Below, one piece after another: positions 55,798 through 64,000 of a stretch of DNA of 64,000 bases. The notes under the pieces are model-generated. The model had not been told where the DNA came from. It did no database searches and was given only the letters and a program-made list of their open reading frames with translations. The stretch's first letter is position 1; each line of letters begins with the position of its first letter. This DNA is from SAR116 cluster bacterium AG-313-A07 (lineage in GTDB: Bacteria > Pseudomonadota > Alphaproteobacteria > Thalassobaculales > Thalassobaculaceae). The stretch lies in assembly GCA_003284265.1 (NCBI GenBank), contig QBVV01000001.1, positions 1-64,000 on the forward strand, written 5' to 3'. The translations under genes and the position numbers were made by a program.

Positions 55798-57687
55798 ATG
55801 TCAGGTTCTGATTGGATAGAACATTCACGAGAGGCAGGCAGGTTGATGTCACAAGGATACGCAACTGAAGCTATTGCCATTTATCAAAAGATTGCACGGT
55901 CACAACCCCGTGTTCCCGAAGTTCATAACAACTTGGCAGTTGCTCTTAAAGCCTCCGGCTCAATAAAGGAAGCCGTAAAGTCCTACAGAAAAGCGATAAA
56001 GATAAATCCGGAATATGTAATAGCTCGAAAAAATCTGGCTCGGGCTCTGCACCAATTGAATCGTGTTGAAGAAGCATTAGAGCAATTTTCTTTAATATTA
56101 AAAAAGAAATCTTATGACGCTGAACTACTCGTGGAATTATCCTCTTTACTTGCCACCACTATTTTCATTAAGCCTTCTTTTATTGCGCGTTCGTTATTTC
56201 TTTTTTTGTTTGATCAGGATTGCATCGATTTACAAAAATTATCATCTTCGGCACTAAGTTTGGTAAATTCTAGTCGAAGATTTGTTTTTTTTCTGAATGC
56301 TGCTGAAAAAGCATATGGGAGCAAAACTGAATGTTGTTTCCTTACACCCAAAAGTATAAATGACCCCCTACTGATTAACATTTTAACCTGGACGATAGTG
56401 CCGTCGAAACAGATCGAGTGCTGGATAACGGTCGCGCGCCAGCAGCTTTTATTGTTAATTGATAATGCAGATAACATTGACGCAGACGACGGATTATTGT
56501 GGGCAATCGCGCTTCAGTGCCACGCAACAGAGTTTGTATTTAGCACTACTCAATGGGAAGAGGAAACAACGCACCGTATCTCCGAAAATATATTAACTCT
56601 TTCCCATAAACAAATTGCTATTATAGCGATGTACCTACCCATTGGGTCGTTAAAAGCTCCACATGATTTTTGGCAGAAAACCGCGCTTTTGAAAAATACG
56701 CCACCTGGCTTGAAACTTTTGATAAAAAGAGATGTGTTAGATCCCTCAACACAGGCAAAACTGATTCCTGACATCGCAAGATTAAGTCATGCAGAAGATC
56801 CGGTTTCTCAAAGAGTGATGCAACAATACGAACTAAACCCCTATCCAAGATGGCTTTCTGTTGATAGAGAGAAAACAACACAGTCACTTCGTGAAAGATT
56901 AAAAAATCGATTCCCGGTCAGATATACCGATAGTTTAAATCTTGATAAGCCTGAGATTATGATAGCGGGCTGTGGAACAGGGAGGCATGCGATTTCGACT
57001 GCTAATCGCTATGCTGGTTCTAACGTACTTGCAATAGATCTGAGTTTACAGTCCCTAAGTTATGCTGTCATGCAGGCTGAAAAGTTAGGTCAGAGTAATA
57101 TAAAGTTCGCACAAGGCGATATATTGAACCTAGATAAGTTAGACCATCGCTTCGACTTAATAGAGTCCTCTGGTGTGTTGCACCACATGAAAGATCCATT
57201 AGCAGGTTGGACAACACTTCGAAACTTACTAAAAAGAGGCGGTCTAATGAGAATTGGACTTTATAGCTCAAAAGGAAGGCGTGAATGGAATGGACTGAGA
57301 GAGGTAGTTTCCCCCAATCGTGATAAAGAAAGGGTGGCTGATTTTATTCGAGAACGTCGTTCACGGGTACTGATGAAATCTTTAAAGGGTATTGATAATG
57401 TAATAACGAATATCGCAGATTATTATTCGCTAAGTGGTTGCAGAGATCTTTTATTCCATGAAAATGAAATCCAGTTCTCCATACCCCAAATTGCCAAAAT
57501 AATAACGGATTTAAATCTGAGATTTCTGGGCTTTGCAAATTTGATGGGGTCTACTGAAAAAACTTTCAAAAATAAATTTAATTCTTCCACAGACTATTAT
57601 GATTTAGAAAAATGGGATATTTTTGAGCAGGAATATCCAAACACCTTTATTTCCATGTATCAGTTTTGGTGTCAGGCAAAAGACTAA
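55798..57687 (+). CDS. TPR protein with SAM-dependent methyltransferase domain
   Basis: A 629-residue protein. TPR repeats occupy about 8-115 (EVHNNLAVALKASGSIKEAV). A middle region (about 115-330) has no motif I know. NPYPRW (about 345) leads into a class I methyltransferase: motif I MIAGCGTGRHAIS (about 390), the acidic LAIDLS, then FAQGDILNL and ESSGVLHHMKDPLAGW. TPR-methyltransferase fusions with NPYPRW are frequent in marine bacteria; the substrate is unknown. Directly after the stop, GTTTTCTAGAAAAC (57688-57701) is a perfect palindrome. Confidence 0.86.
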   Translation: MSGSDWIEHSREAGRLMSQGYATEAIAIYQKIARSQPRVPEVHNNLAVALKASGSIKEAVKSYRKAIKINPEYVIARKNLARALHQLNRVEEALEQFSLILKKKSYDAELLVELSSLLATTIFIKPSFIARSLFLFLFDQDCIDLQKLSSSALSLVNSSRRFVFFLNAAEKAYGSKTECCFLTPKSINDPLLINILTWTIVPSKQIECWITVARQQLLLLIDNADNIDADDGLLWAIALQCHATEFVFSTTQWEEETTHRISENILTLSHKQIAIIAMYLPIGSLKAPHDFWQKTALLKNTPPGLKLLIKRDVLDPSTQAKLIPDIARLSHAEDPVSQRVMQQYELNPYPRWLSVDREKTTQSLRERLKNRFPVRYTDSLNLDKPEIMIAGCGTGRHAISTANRYAGSNVLAIDLSLQSLSYAVMQAEKLGQSNIKFAQGDILNLDKLDHRFDLIESSGVLHHMKDPLAGWTTLRNLLKRGGLMRIGLYSSKGRREWNGLREVVSPNRDKERVADFIRERRSRVLMKSLKGIDNVITNIADYYSLSGCRDLLFHENEIQFSIPQIAKIITDLNLRFLGFANLMGSTEKTFKNKFNSSTDYYDLEKWDIFEQEYPNTFISMYQFWCQAKD

Positions 57688-58015
57688 GTTTTCTAGAAAA
57701 CATAATTATGCGTACTATATAGTTTTGGCCATGACCACTATTTTTGAGGTTACCATGGGCGTGTGACCAATTGTGTGTTTACAAAAAGTATTTTCAACTC
57801 ATTTGAGCAATTCCAGATTATAATCTCTTGTAGCAGTGACGGTTGCCATAATTATTTTTTTAATTACTTTACTTGTTGTGTTCTTTGGCTTTAAAGAGCA
57901 AATATTTTTACTAAATTAGTCGCGTTTAAGTTGTACCACTTTATCTAGCTAAGTATAGCCGAGGTGAACCTCGTGTTCCTCATTCTTGTATAAACCCGAA
58001 TTCAATGGTGTGTGG
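57688..58015. other. 328-base gap, palindrome and small hairpin, no gene seen
   Basis: Between the methyltransferase and ABC genes I find no supported gene. GTTTTCTAGAAAAC (57688-57701) is a 14-base palindrome next to the stop codon. CGAGGTGAACCTCG (57960-57973) forms a 5-base stem with a TGAA tetraloop about 45 bases before the ABC start. It may be an RNA element in the leader. Confidence 0.45.
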
Positions 58016-58768
58016 ATGCCCAGTTTTGCAGTTGAAGTCAGTTCACTTGCTAAATATTTTGGCCACGTAGCGGCTATAGAAAACGTGAATTTCAAAGTTG
58101 AATCAGGGAGCATTACGGCCCTTCTTGGTGGCAATGGTGCCGGAAAAACCACAACTATTTCTATACTTATGGGACTTCTAACTCCTTCTAAGGGAGATGT
58201 GTATATTTTAGAGAAAAATATGATTAAAGACAGGTATAGTATTCTGCCAAATATTAATTTTTCGTCTCCATATGTGGACCTACCTCACAGATTGACAGTT
58301 GAGGAAAATTTAAAAGTGTATGCGGAACTCTACTCTATAAGTTCGCCTAACGAACGTATTCAGGAATTAGCGAATCGTTTTGATATTGAAGCACTGCTTG
58401 GGCAAAAGACAGGTCAGCTTTCGGCAGGCCAAAAAACTAGAGTGGCGTTAGCAAAAGCACTTATAAACCATCCCCAACTGTTGTTTTTAGATGAACCTAC
58501 TGCTTCTTTAGATCCAGATACAGCTGATTGGGTGCGAAGATATCTCCAAGAGTATGTGGCAGAGAAGAAAGCGACCATACTTTTAGCATCTCATCATATG
58601 GGCGAAGTGGAGCGATTATGCGATACAGTCTTGATGATGCGCGATGGCGGAATTGTAGATACCGGTTCGCCAAAAGAACTATTAAAAAAATATGGTAGGC
58701 AGAATATGGAGGAAGTTTTTTTAGACATTGCCCGAAATAGAGTTCAGCAGGTTGTAACTAATGGATAG
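58016..58768 (+). CDS. ABC-2 type transporter, ATP-binding subunit
   Basis: A 250-residue ABC ATPase from ATG 58016 (MPSFAVEVSSLAKYFG); a TTG frame at 57986 adds ten residues. Walker A GGNGAGKTT, signature LSAGQKTRVALAKAL, Walker B LLFLDEPTASLDPD and the switch ASHHMGEVERL are complete. The signature has Ala for the more common Gly. The layout resembles NodI/CcmA-type exporters. It overlaps the permease gene by 8 bases. Cargo unknown. Confidence 0.92.
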   Translation: MPSFAVEVSSLAKYFGHVAAIENVNFKVESGSITALLGGNGAGKTTTISILMGLLTPSKGDVYILEKNMIKDRYSILPNINFSSPYVDLPHRLTVEENLKVYAELYSISSPNERIQELANRFDIEALLGQKTGQLSAGQKTRVALAKALINHPQLLFLDEPTASLDPDTADWVRRYLQEYVAEKKATILLASHHMGEVERLCDTVLMMRDGGIVDTGSPKELLKKYGRQNMEEVFLDIARNRVQQVVTNG

Positions 58769-59579
58769 ATCAACTCGGACATTTCCACTTTCCCCTCGTC
58801 GTATTTTTGGCATGGTGCGCCGGCATTTTTATCTACTTCGGGGTTCTTTGCCTCGTATTCTTGAAATGGCTTATTGGCCCACTGTGCAAATGGTAATATG
58901 GGGGTTCGTGACACAATTTTTCATGGGGCATTCAAGCTGGGTGGCTAATGCGGCTGGAATATTGATTGGCGCAGTTCTTCTTTGGGATCTATTGTTTAGA
59001 AGTCAGATTGGCTTTTCTATGTGTTTTCTTGAAGAAATGTGGTCCCGTAATCTAGGCCACCTTTTCGTGAGTCCGCTCCGTCCTTACGAACTCATAATTT
59101 CGATGATGCTTATTAGCTTTCTTCGCGGTGTTGTGGGGTTGTTGCCTTCATGGATACTTGCATTTGTTTTTTTTGAATTTTCGATTTTCTCCTATGGGGT
59201 CGGTATTGTCGCTTTCTTCTCATGTCTTTTCGTTATGGGTTGGGGGCTTGGAATGGCCGTAATTGCCCTGGTTCTGCGTTTTGGACTTGGCGCGGAGAGT
59301 TTAGCTTGGGTGGCAATATTTGCCTTTGCACCAATTAGTGCTGTTTATTATCCAGTATCTACCCTTCCAGAATGGTTACAGGTCGTCGCATGGTGTACTC
59401 CTTCAGCATATGTATTTGAAGGAATGCGATCTGTTATGATTGACGGGATCTTTCGTCAGGACCTTCTTGTGGGGGCTATTTTTGTCAATTGTGTCTATCT
59501 ATGCTTGGGTGCGCTAATTTTTGCATGGTCATTTTTTGGTGCTCGACAGCATGGAAAGTTACTTCAAATGGGTGAATAG
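58761..59579 (+). CDS. ABC-2 type transporter permease
   Basis: A 272-residue permease with about six membrane segments in the ABC-2/NodJ pattern: MAYWPTVQMVIWGFVTQFF, then FLEEMWSRNLGHLFVSPLRP (the coupling helix), and PISAVYYPVSTLPEWLQVVAW, typical of drug/polysaccharide exporters. Pairs with the upstream ATPase as a two-gene exporter. No regulator or lipoprotein is linked, so the cargo cannot be inferred. Confidence 0.92.
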   Translation: MDRSTRTFPLSPRRIFGMVRRHFYLLRGSLPRILEMAYWPTVQMVIWGFVTQFFMGHSSWVANAAGILIGAVLLWDLLFRSQIGFSMCFLEEMWSRNLGHLFVSPLRPYELIISMMLISFLRGVVGLLPSWILAFVFFEFSIFSYGVGIVAFFSCLFVMGWGLGMAVIALVLRFGLGAESLAWVAIFAFAPISAVYYPVSTLPEWLQVVAWCTPSAYVFEGMRSVMIDGIFRQDLLVGAIFVNCVYLCLGALIFAWSFFGARQHGKLLQMGE

Positions 59580-59626
59580 ATCGCTGAAGTAAAATTTTTT
59601 AATACGAATTTATTATCAAAGGGCAA

Positions 59627-60193
59627 ATGACAATGGCACGAACTATTGAAGTAATTCCCGAAGAAATGACAGAGAAATCATTTGAGCCCTTTGGTTATTT
59701 ATGGAATGAAGTAAATAAACCAAAAACGCATCGTCTTTTAGAACCGGTAAAATTCGAATGTGATGGTCGGACAATAGTTTCGACAATCTGGCAACCAAAC
59801 GAAGGCAGAACATTTTGTAATATGGAAAGACATTCTGCTGTAACTCAAGGTTTTGTTCAGCTTTCGGGCTGCAAATCAGCTGTCTGCGTGGCTCCGCCAA
59901 CAAATATAAAAGATGGCCCAGACATTCCTGATGCACAAAGTATTAGAGCTTTCTTGATAAACCCAGAGATTGGTTTCGCTTTTAAAAGAGGAACTTGGCA
60001 TTCCTTGAATAGATATATCTTAGAGGGTGATGGAGCTAATTTTTTAATTTTTAATTCAGACCCGAATCCTACCGAGATGATTGATTACTTATCAGGTAAA
60101 GGAACCAGATATAGCGATCTTGGAAGAGATATCAAAGCGGATGAGTTTCAGTATCATGGTGAGTTTGGTATAAATTTTAAAATAGTGGCTTAA
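59627..60193 (+). CDS. AllA-like ureidoglycolate lyase family protein
   Basis: A 188-residue cupin-type protein. Matches to the AllA family are FEPFGYLW near the N-terminus, NMERHSAVTQGFVQLSG, IRAFLINPEIGFAFKRGTWHSLNRY and the Asp/Pro tail. Known activity: splitting ureidoglycolate into glyoxylate and urea at the end of allantoin breakdown. No other purine genes are in view, so the real substrate could differ. It lies between an exporter and a TRAP permease gene. Confidence 0.82.
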   Translation: MTMARTIEVIPEEMTEKSFEPFGYLWNEVNKPKTHRLLEPVKFECDGRTIVSTIWQPNEGRTFCNMERHSAVTQGFVQLSGCKSAVCVAPPTNIKDGPDIPDAQSIRAFLINPEIGFAFKRGTWHSLNRYILEGDGANFLIFNSDPNPTEMIDYLSGKGTRYSDLGRDIKADEFQYHGEFGINFKIVA

Positions 60194-60486
60194 CCCTCGA
60201 TAGAAGAGAACAGGGGTTGAAAAAATAAAAAGCTACGATCATCGCCTTAAAAACGTTGTAGGCATTTTTCAAAGAGCAGTACTCAATAAAGATAAAATGA
60301 CCGATGGAAGATTATGTCCAAACAGTCGGGAAACAAACATATCGGAGATTAATCATAGAATGGCTTTGTCGATAGCTTGTTTCCTACATCCTCGAAGTGT
60401 TACCAAATAAAAGGAATATAATCGTTTCAGAAATAGGCGAGCGACCCAGTTAACGTTATCGGGTTTGCTGGGGGTTTTGAGCATCA

Positions 60487-61827
60487 ATGACAATTAGTAT
60501 TGGTTTAATGATGTTCCCAGTCCTGATGATTTTTATATTCATTGGTTTCCCCGTGGCGTTTTCATTAATGGGAGTGGCTGTACTCTTTGGTTATCTGCGA
60601 TTTGGGGATTTACTAGTCCACCAACTTGTCGCCAAAGTTGATGACGTAGCATCCTACTATGTATTGTCCGCTGTACCTCTCTTTATTTTTATGGGATGTA
60701 TGTTAGAGAAATCTGGCATCTCCGAAAAACTTTTCGAAGCTATGCACCTCATAACCCGAAAACTTCCTGGAGGGTTAGCAGTAGCAACCATTATACTTTG
60801 TGTGTTTTTTGCCGCTGCAAGCGGTGTAGTGGGCGCTGCTGAGTCTGTAGTGGGATTAATGGTCATTACAGTGATGCTACGGCACGGTTATAACAAAGGT
60901 TTGATCTCGGGTACCATCTGCGCCGGTGGTTCATTAGGCACCATAATTCCACCTTCGGTTGTTGTAGTTATTTTAAGTCCAATTGCTGGAGTGGGTGTAG
61001 GTAATCTTTTTGTTGGAATCATGATCCCAGGTTTAATGCTGGCTACTCTTTATATACTTTATATACTTATTCGCTGCACAATTTGGCCCAATGACGGACC
61101 CTCGGATCACGCAGAGACCAAGAGTGCTTCACTAATTCGAGATGTTTGGATAATTATAAGCGCATTAGTGCCATTACTTACACTTATCTTTTCTGTCCTT
61201 GGATCAATAATGTTGGGTTGGGCGACACCAACCGAAGCTGGTGCAATGGGAGCCCTAGGAACGATATTTCTAACTGTCTTGTACGGAACATTTAAATTTA
61301 GTTTTTTAAATGAAGCATTTATAAAAACCCTACGCATAACCTCGATGATTGTGACTATCCTCCTCGGTGGAATGATGTTTGCCAGTATATTTGTCGCGCT
61401 TGGTGGATTAAGCGTCGTCCGCAATTTTTTTGAAGTTTCAAATCTTACGGTTTGGCCAACAATCTTAATTTTTATGCTGATTACATTTATTGCCGGGTTT
61501 GTTTTAGAGTTCATTTCGATAATGATTATTGTTGTCCCTGTTGCTGTAGCGGTGTTGCGACCTATGGGGGTCGATGATGTCTGGTTCTGTATTTTATTTT
61601 TGATCGTTATTCAGACAAGCTATCTGACACCGCCTATGGCTCCAGCGATCTTTTTTTTAAGGGGTATCAGTCCCCCTGAAATCCGACTAGTTGACATGTA
61701 TCGGGGGGTTATTCCGTTCATAATATTACATTTTGTGTGCATAGGATTGATCATTATATTTCCAGAGTTAGCATTGTTGCTTCCAGAGATCATGTTTGAT
61801 CGTATCCCATCCGGAACACCACACTAG
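60487..61827 (+). CDS. TRAP transporter large permease (DctM family)
   Basis: A 446-residue permease with about 12 membrane segments and DctM landmarks: FIFIGFPVAFSLMGVAVLFG at the start, GAAESVVGLMVI, ICAGGSLGTIIPPSVVVVIL and TPTEAGAMGALGTIF, and TPPMAPAIFFLRGI near the end. It uses an ion gradient to import organic acids together with DctP and DctQ. Neither partner gene is adjacent on either side. The 293 bases upstream contain no DctQ-like frame. GGGGG lies 13 bases before the ATG. Confidence 0.93.
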   Translation: MTISIGLMMFPVLMIFIFIGFPVAFSLMGVAVLFGYLRFGDLLVHQLVAKVDDVASYYVLSAVPLFIFMGCMLEKSGISEKLFEAMHLITRKLPGGLAVATIILCVFFAAASGVVGAAESVVGLMVITVMLRHGYNKGLISGTICAGGSLGTIIPPSVVVVILSPIAGVGVGNLFVGIMIPGLMLATLYILYILIRCTIWPNDGPSDHAETKSASLIRDVWIIISALVPLLTLIFSVLGSIMLGWATPTEAGAMGALGTIFLTVLYGTFKFSFLNEAFIKTLRITSMIVTILLGGMMFASIFVALGGLSVVRNFFEVSNLTVWPTILIFMLITFIAGFVLEFISIMIIVVPVAVAVLRPMGVDDVWFCILFLIVIQTSYLTPPMAPAIFFLRGISPPEIRLVDMYRGVIPFIILHFVCIGLIIIFPELALLLPEIMFDRIPSGTPH

Positions 61828-62155
61828 GGGCTTTGGCGATATGAATTTGTCATAAAAATCAAAGCATTTTTTAGATAAGATCTCGGTAATCTCAACGCAC
61901 TTGAAACAGATCCTTCTAATGTTTTATAGCGGTTTGAACTGCCTCCGGGGCGGTCTTGGAACTTTCCGCAGATGAACAAGGAAGTAGCTATATTTAGCTG
62001 CCCTAGGCACCAGTCACTTACATGCCGACGGTAACTTTTTTGTCTGGATAAAAAGCATTTAATTATTTTTTGTATTTATTCTTCTTTAGTAAGAATATTG
62101 AGTTTCTGGTCGCCCTTTTCCTTTCAATTATTTAGGACATTGCCTTGAATTAAAT
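61828..62155. other. 328-base gap without a recognisable gene
   Basis: I see no gene with a plausible start here. ACTGCC and GGCGGT around TCCGG (near 61938-61954) can form a 6-base stem with one G-T pair, without a T-run. A short ATTCTT/AAGAAT stem is at 62078-62096. Confidence 0.4.
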
Positions 62156-62503
62156 TCATTCTGCCCTGCATTCGATAGATTCATATTTTCGATGGACAAC
62201 GAGTGTTTGGCCTACTTGCATGGCTATAGAGCAATTGTTCCAATTTGGGTCTTGGCTTTTGGTTTGGACTAATACTGTTTTTGTTTTTGTAGAGAGAAAA
62301 TCTATCCTAACTGTTTCATTAAACGGAATTAAAACTTTATCTTTTAATCGGTTCTGCAAAGTGACTTTGAAATTCTCAACGCCGTCATTCTTGACTATTA
62401 TATAATCTTTTTTTGGGGCTTTTGTTTTTTCGTCCTCACCAAAACACCCAGCTAAAATGGTTGAGCCGATTAACACAAAAACGATTATAGTACAGCGTTT
62501 CAT
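62156..62503 (-). CDS. small lipoprotein of unknown function
   Basis: A 115-residue protein with a lipoprotein signal: basic MKRC, hydrophobic IIVFVLIGSTI, and the lipobox LAGC with Cys20 as the lipidated residue. The mature part is hydrophilic and likely beta-rich (VENFKVTLQNRLKDKVLIPF, then CSIAMQVGQTLVVHRKYESIEC), with two further Cys that could form a disulfide. No family recognised. GAGGGT precedes the ATG. It may be expressed with the cyclase gene 104 bases upstream on the same strand. Confidence 0.8.
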   Translation of the reverse strand: MKRCTIIVFVLIGSTILAGCFGEDEKTKAPKKDYIIVKNDGVENFKVTLQNRLKDKVLIPFNETVRIDFLSTKTKTVLVQTKSQDPNWNNCSIAMQVGQTLVVHRKYESIECRAE

Positions 62504-62607
62504 TATTTAACCCTCGTTACATTGTTCCAACATTATGATGTGTATAAAGTACTGTAAAGATTTTGTTGGATATAGATATATGTGAAAGAACAAGACATTT
62601 TTTGTGG

Positions 62608-63897
62608 TTAACGGTCGTAAACCCGCAATAAGTTTCCAAACTGTTGCTGAAACTCTTCATTCGGTTTGATCCCATCTTTGTCAGACGAGAACTCAGATTT
62701 TAATCTATTTACAAAATACATAGTCAAAAGCCCCTTTTTCCCCGAGTCGATCTCACCGCGCTCTTCAGTTTCGAAAGCTTCACTCACTTGTTGAAAGGTA
62801 GTTTGAGAGACATTTATTCTACCAGGTTGGCTTTCTTTTTCCATTAAAGCGGCGATATTCACAGCGTCTCCCCAAACATCGAACGTAAATTTTTTCTCAC
62901 CGACTACGCCGGCTATAATGGGACCAGAGTGGAGCCCTATCCGCATGTCCCATCTCGGCATACGCATCTTTTCCCTCTGCATGTTGGTACGCTGCATATG
63001 GTGTTGAATTTCAAGTGAGGCTAGGCAGGCTGCTATCGCATGCCCTCGGCTTTCAGCCGGCACACCTGCTACACACATATAGGCATCCCCAATTGTTTTC
63101 AGTTTCTCAACATTATGCTTAGCCACAATATTATCGAATACAGAAAAATATTGATGCAGAAGATCAATCAATGATTTCGGTTGCATTTGTTCAGCAAGTT
63201 TTGTAAAGCCGGAAAAATCCCCAAACATAATAGTCGCGGAGTTATAGAACCTTGGATCTACCTTGTCCGTATCTCTAAGCTCCGAGGCTATTTTTTTTGG
63301 TAATATATTCAATAATAGCTCGTCAGATCTGCTTTTTTCGGCGAGTAATTCTTCACGCATCTTATCTCGGCTCTTAATGGCGTTGTCCATTTCTACAACG
63401 GTGCGCCTCAGTTCAAGTTGCGTTACAACTTGATGTGAGAGCCTGCGCATTGCCTCCTGTTGGTTGAGTGTTATTTCCCTTTCTTCAAAATCTACTGTGC
63501 ATAATGTTCCTATAGAATGACCCGTTGGGGTGATCAGAGGCATACCTGCGTAAAAGCGAATATTTGGTGCAGATTTGACCATGTCGTAATTTGAAAACCT
63601 GTCATCTTTGGACAAATCAGGCACCAGAAGTAGATCATTTTGACAAATAGTTGTTGCACATATTGATGCGTCTCGTGGAGTTTCTACAAAGTCGTCTGGA
63701 AGACCATACTTAGATTTAAACCACTGCCGATCCTCGTCCATAAATTGAATAAAGGATACAGGGCATTGAAGTATTTCAGCTGCTAACTCGGTAATTTCAT
63801 CAAATACAATCTCTGGCGCTGAATCCATTATGTTGTATTCATCTAGCTTCTCAAGACGTTCCACCTCATTTTCAGGAACAGGCACTTCATCCGTCAT
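62608..63897 (-). CDS. GAF domain-class III adenylate cyclase-like protein
   Basis: A 429-residue cytoplasmic protein. A GAF sensor domain spans about 20-170 (CPVSFIQFMDEDRQWFKSKYG), a helix linker 170-215, and a class III cyclase domain 216-400. The metal Asp residues are in IMFGDFSGF and TIGDAYM, and the Lys and Asp that select adenine are in EKLKTIGDA and FDVWGDAVN. The site that should hold the transition-state Arg (VNxAxRM) reads VNIAALM, with Leu351. Activity may therefore be low or absent. Ligand of the GAF domain is unknown. The gene stands alone near the right edge; the last 103 bases show nothing else. Confidence 0.9.
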   Translation of the reverse strand: MTDEVPVPENEVERLEKLDEYNIMDSAPEIVFDEITELAAEILQCPVSFIQFMDEDRQWFKSKYGLPDDFVETPRDASICATTICQNDLLLVPDLSKDDRFSNYDMVKSAPNIRFYAGMPLITPTGHSIGTLCTVDFEEREITLNQQEAMRRLSHQVVTQLELRRTVVEMDNAIKSRDKMREELLAEKSRSDELLLNILPKKIASELRDTDKVDPRFYNSATIMFGDFSGFTKLAEQMQPKSLIDLLHQYFSVFDNIVAKHNVEKLKTIGDAYMCVAGVPAESRGHAIAACLASLEIQHHMQRTNMQREKMRMPRWDMRIGLHSGPIIAGVVGEKKFTFDVWGDAVNIAALMEKESQPGRINVSQTTFQQVSEAFETEERGEIDSGKKGLLTMYFVNRLKSEFSSDKDGIKPNEEFQQQFGNLLRVYDR

Positions 63898-64000
63898 CCC
63901 GACACTCCATAGTTAATAAACAACTTGTTATAATAAGCCCAAGCAAAGTAAAAAGAAATCTCTATTCAGAATATTTAAAAGTCAAACTAAGCAGTAATTC

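Noticed and set aside
60298-60411. 38-codon ORF upstream of the TRAP gene (MTDGRLCPNSRE)
   Set aside because: No ribosome site and no similarity to a DctQ subunit; likely chance.

Overview
The window is AT-rich, densely coded bacterial chromosome. Gene content and gene order point to a marine-type alphaproteobacterium. The signs are the alphaproteobacterial run rplU-rpmA-obgE-proB-proA-nadD-rsfS-rlmH-gpmI-envC-ctpA-(YibQ-like)-rppH, a DUF2161 protein, several CaiB/BaiF CoA-transferases, TauE, TRAP and Liv transporters, and a cobalamin lower-ligand set. I cannot name the genus from sequence alone.

Layout. 0-2 kb: a DsbD/ScsB-like gene running off the left edge, then yqgE. 2-11 kb: maeB, mutS, a small OB-like protein, a SCO1 copper chaperone, cobC-cobS with divergent cobT, and a cold-shock gene. 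11-25 kb: acyl-CoA and organic-acid metabolism (two CoA-transferases, a crotonase, a thioesterase, a hydrolase, a class II aldolase, a zinc alcohol dehydrogenase) with a TauE exporter, a degenerate EAL protein and a complete branched-chain-amino-acid-type ABC importer. The importer genes are separated by a clear intrinsic terminator between the binding-protein gene and livH. 25-27.6 kb: a DUF2161 nuclease-like protein and a PBP1A-type transpeptidase.

27.6-34.3 kb is the most unusual stretch. It is a tightly packed six-gene sugar-nucleotide module without any glycosyltransferase. It encodes a fusion of nucleotidyltransferase and PfkB kinase in the reverse order to HldE, a UDP-sugar-dehydrogenase paralogue with Asn at the catalytic Cys position, a Gfo/Idh/MocA oxidoreductase, two SDR epimerases with YxxxK, and a third SDR in which that motif is not intact. 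I consider this the best candidate for an undescribed pathway.

34.3-46.2 kb is the housekeeping block. L21 carries a C-terminal Lys/Ala/Pro tail encoded by 36-bp tandem repeats, and rsfS may start at an AUA codon. 46.4-54.4 kb lies between a tRNA-Ser(CGA) and a tRNA-Phe(GAA) and looks accessory: a RadD-like helicase, an MFS exporter with a possible 5' frameshift, a PanB-like enzyme lacking a normal metal motif, an asparaginase, and a CoA-transferase of clearly higher GC. 54.5-64 kb holds a pair of TPR-fused enzymes (2OG-Fe(II) oxygenase and methyltransferase), an ABC-2 transporter, an AllA-family protein, a TRAP large permease without its partners, a small lipoprotein, and a GAF-class III cyclase that lacks the usual catalytic Arg.
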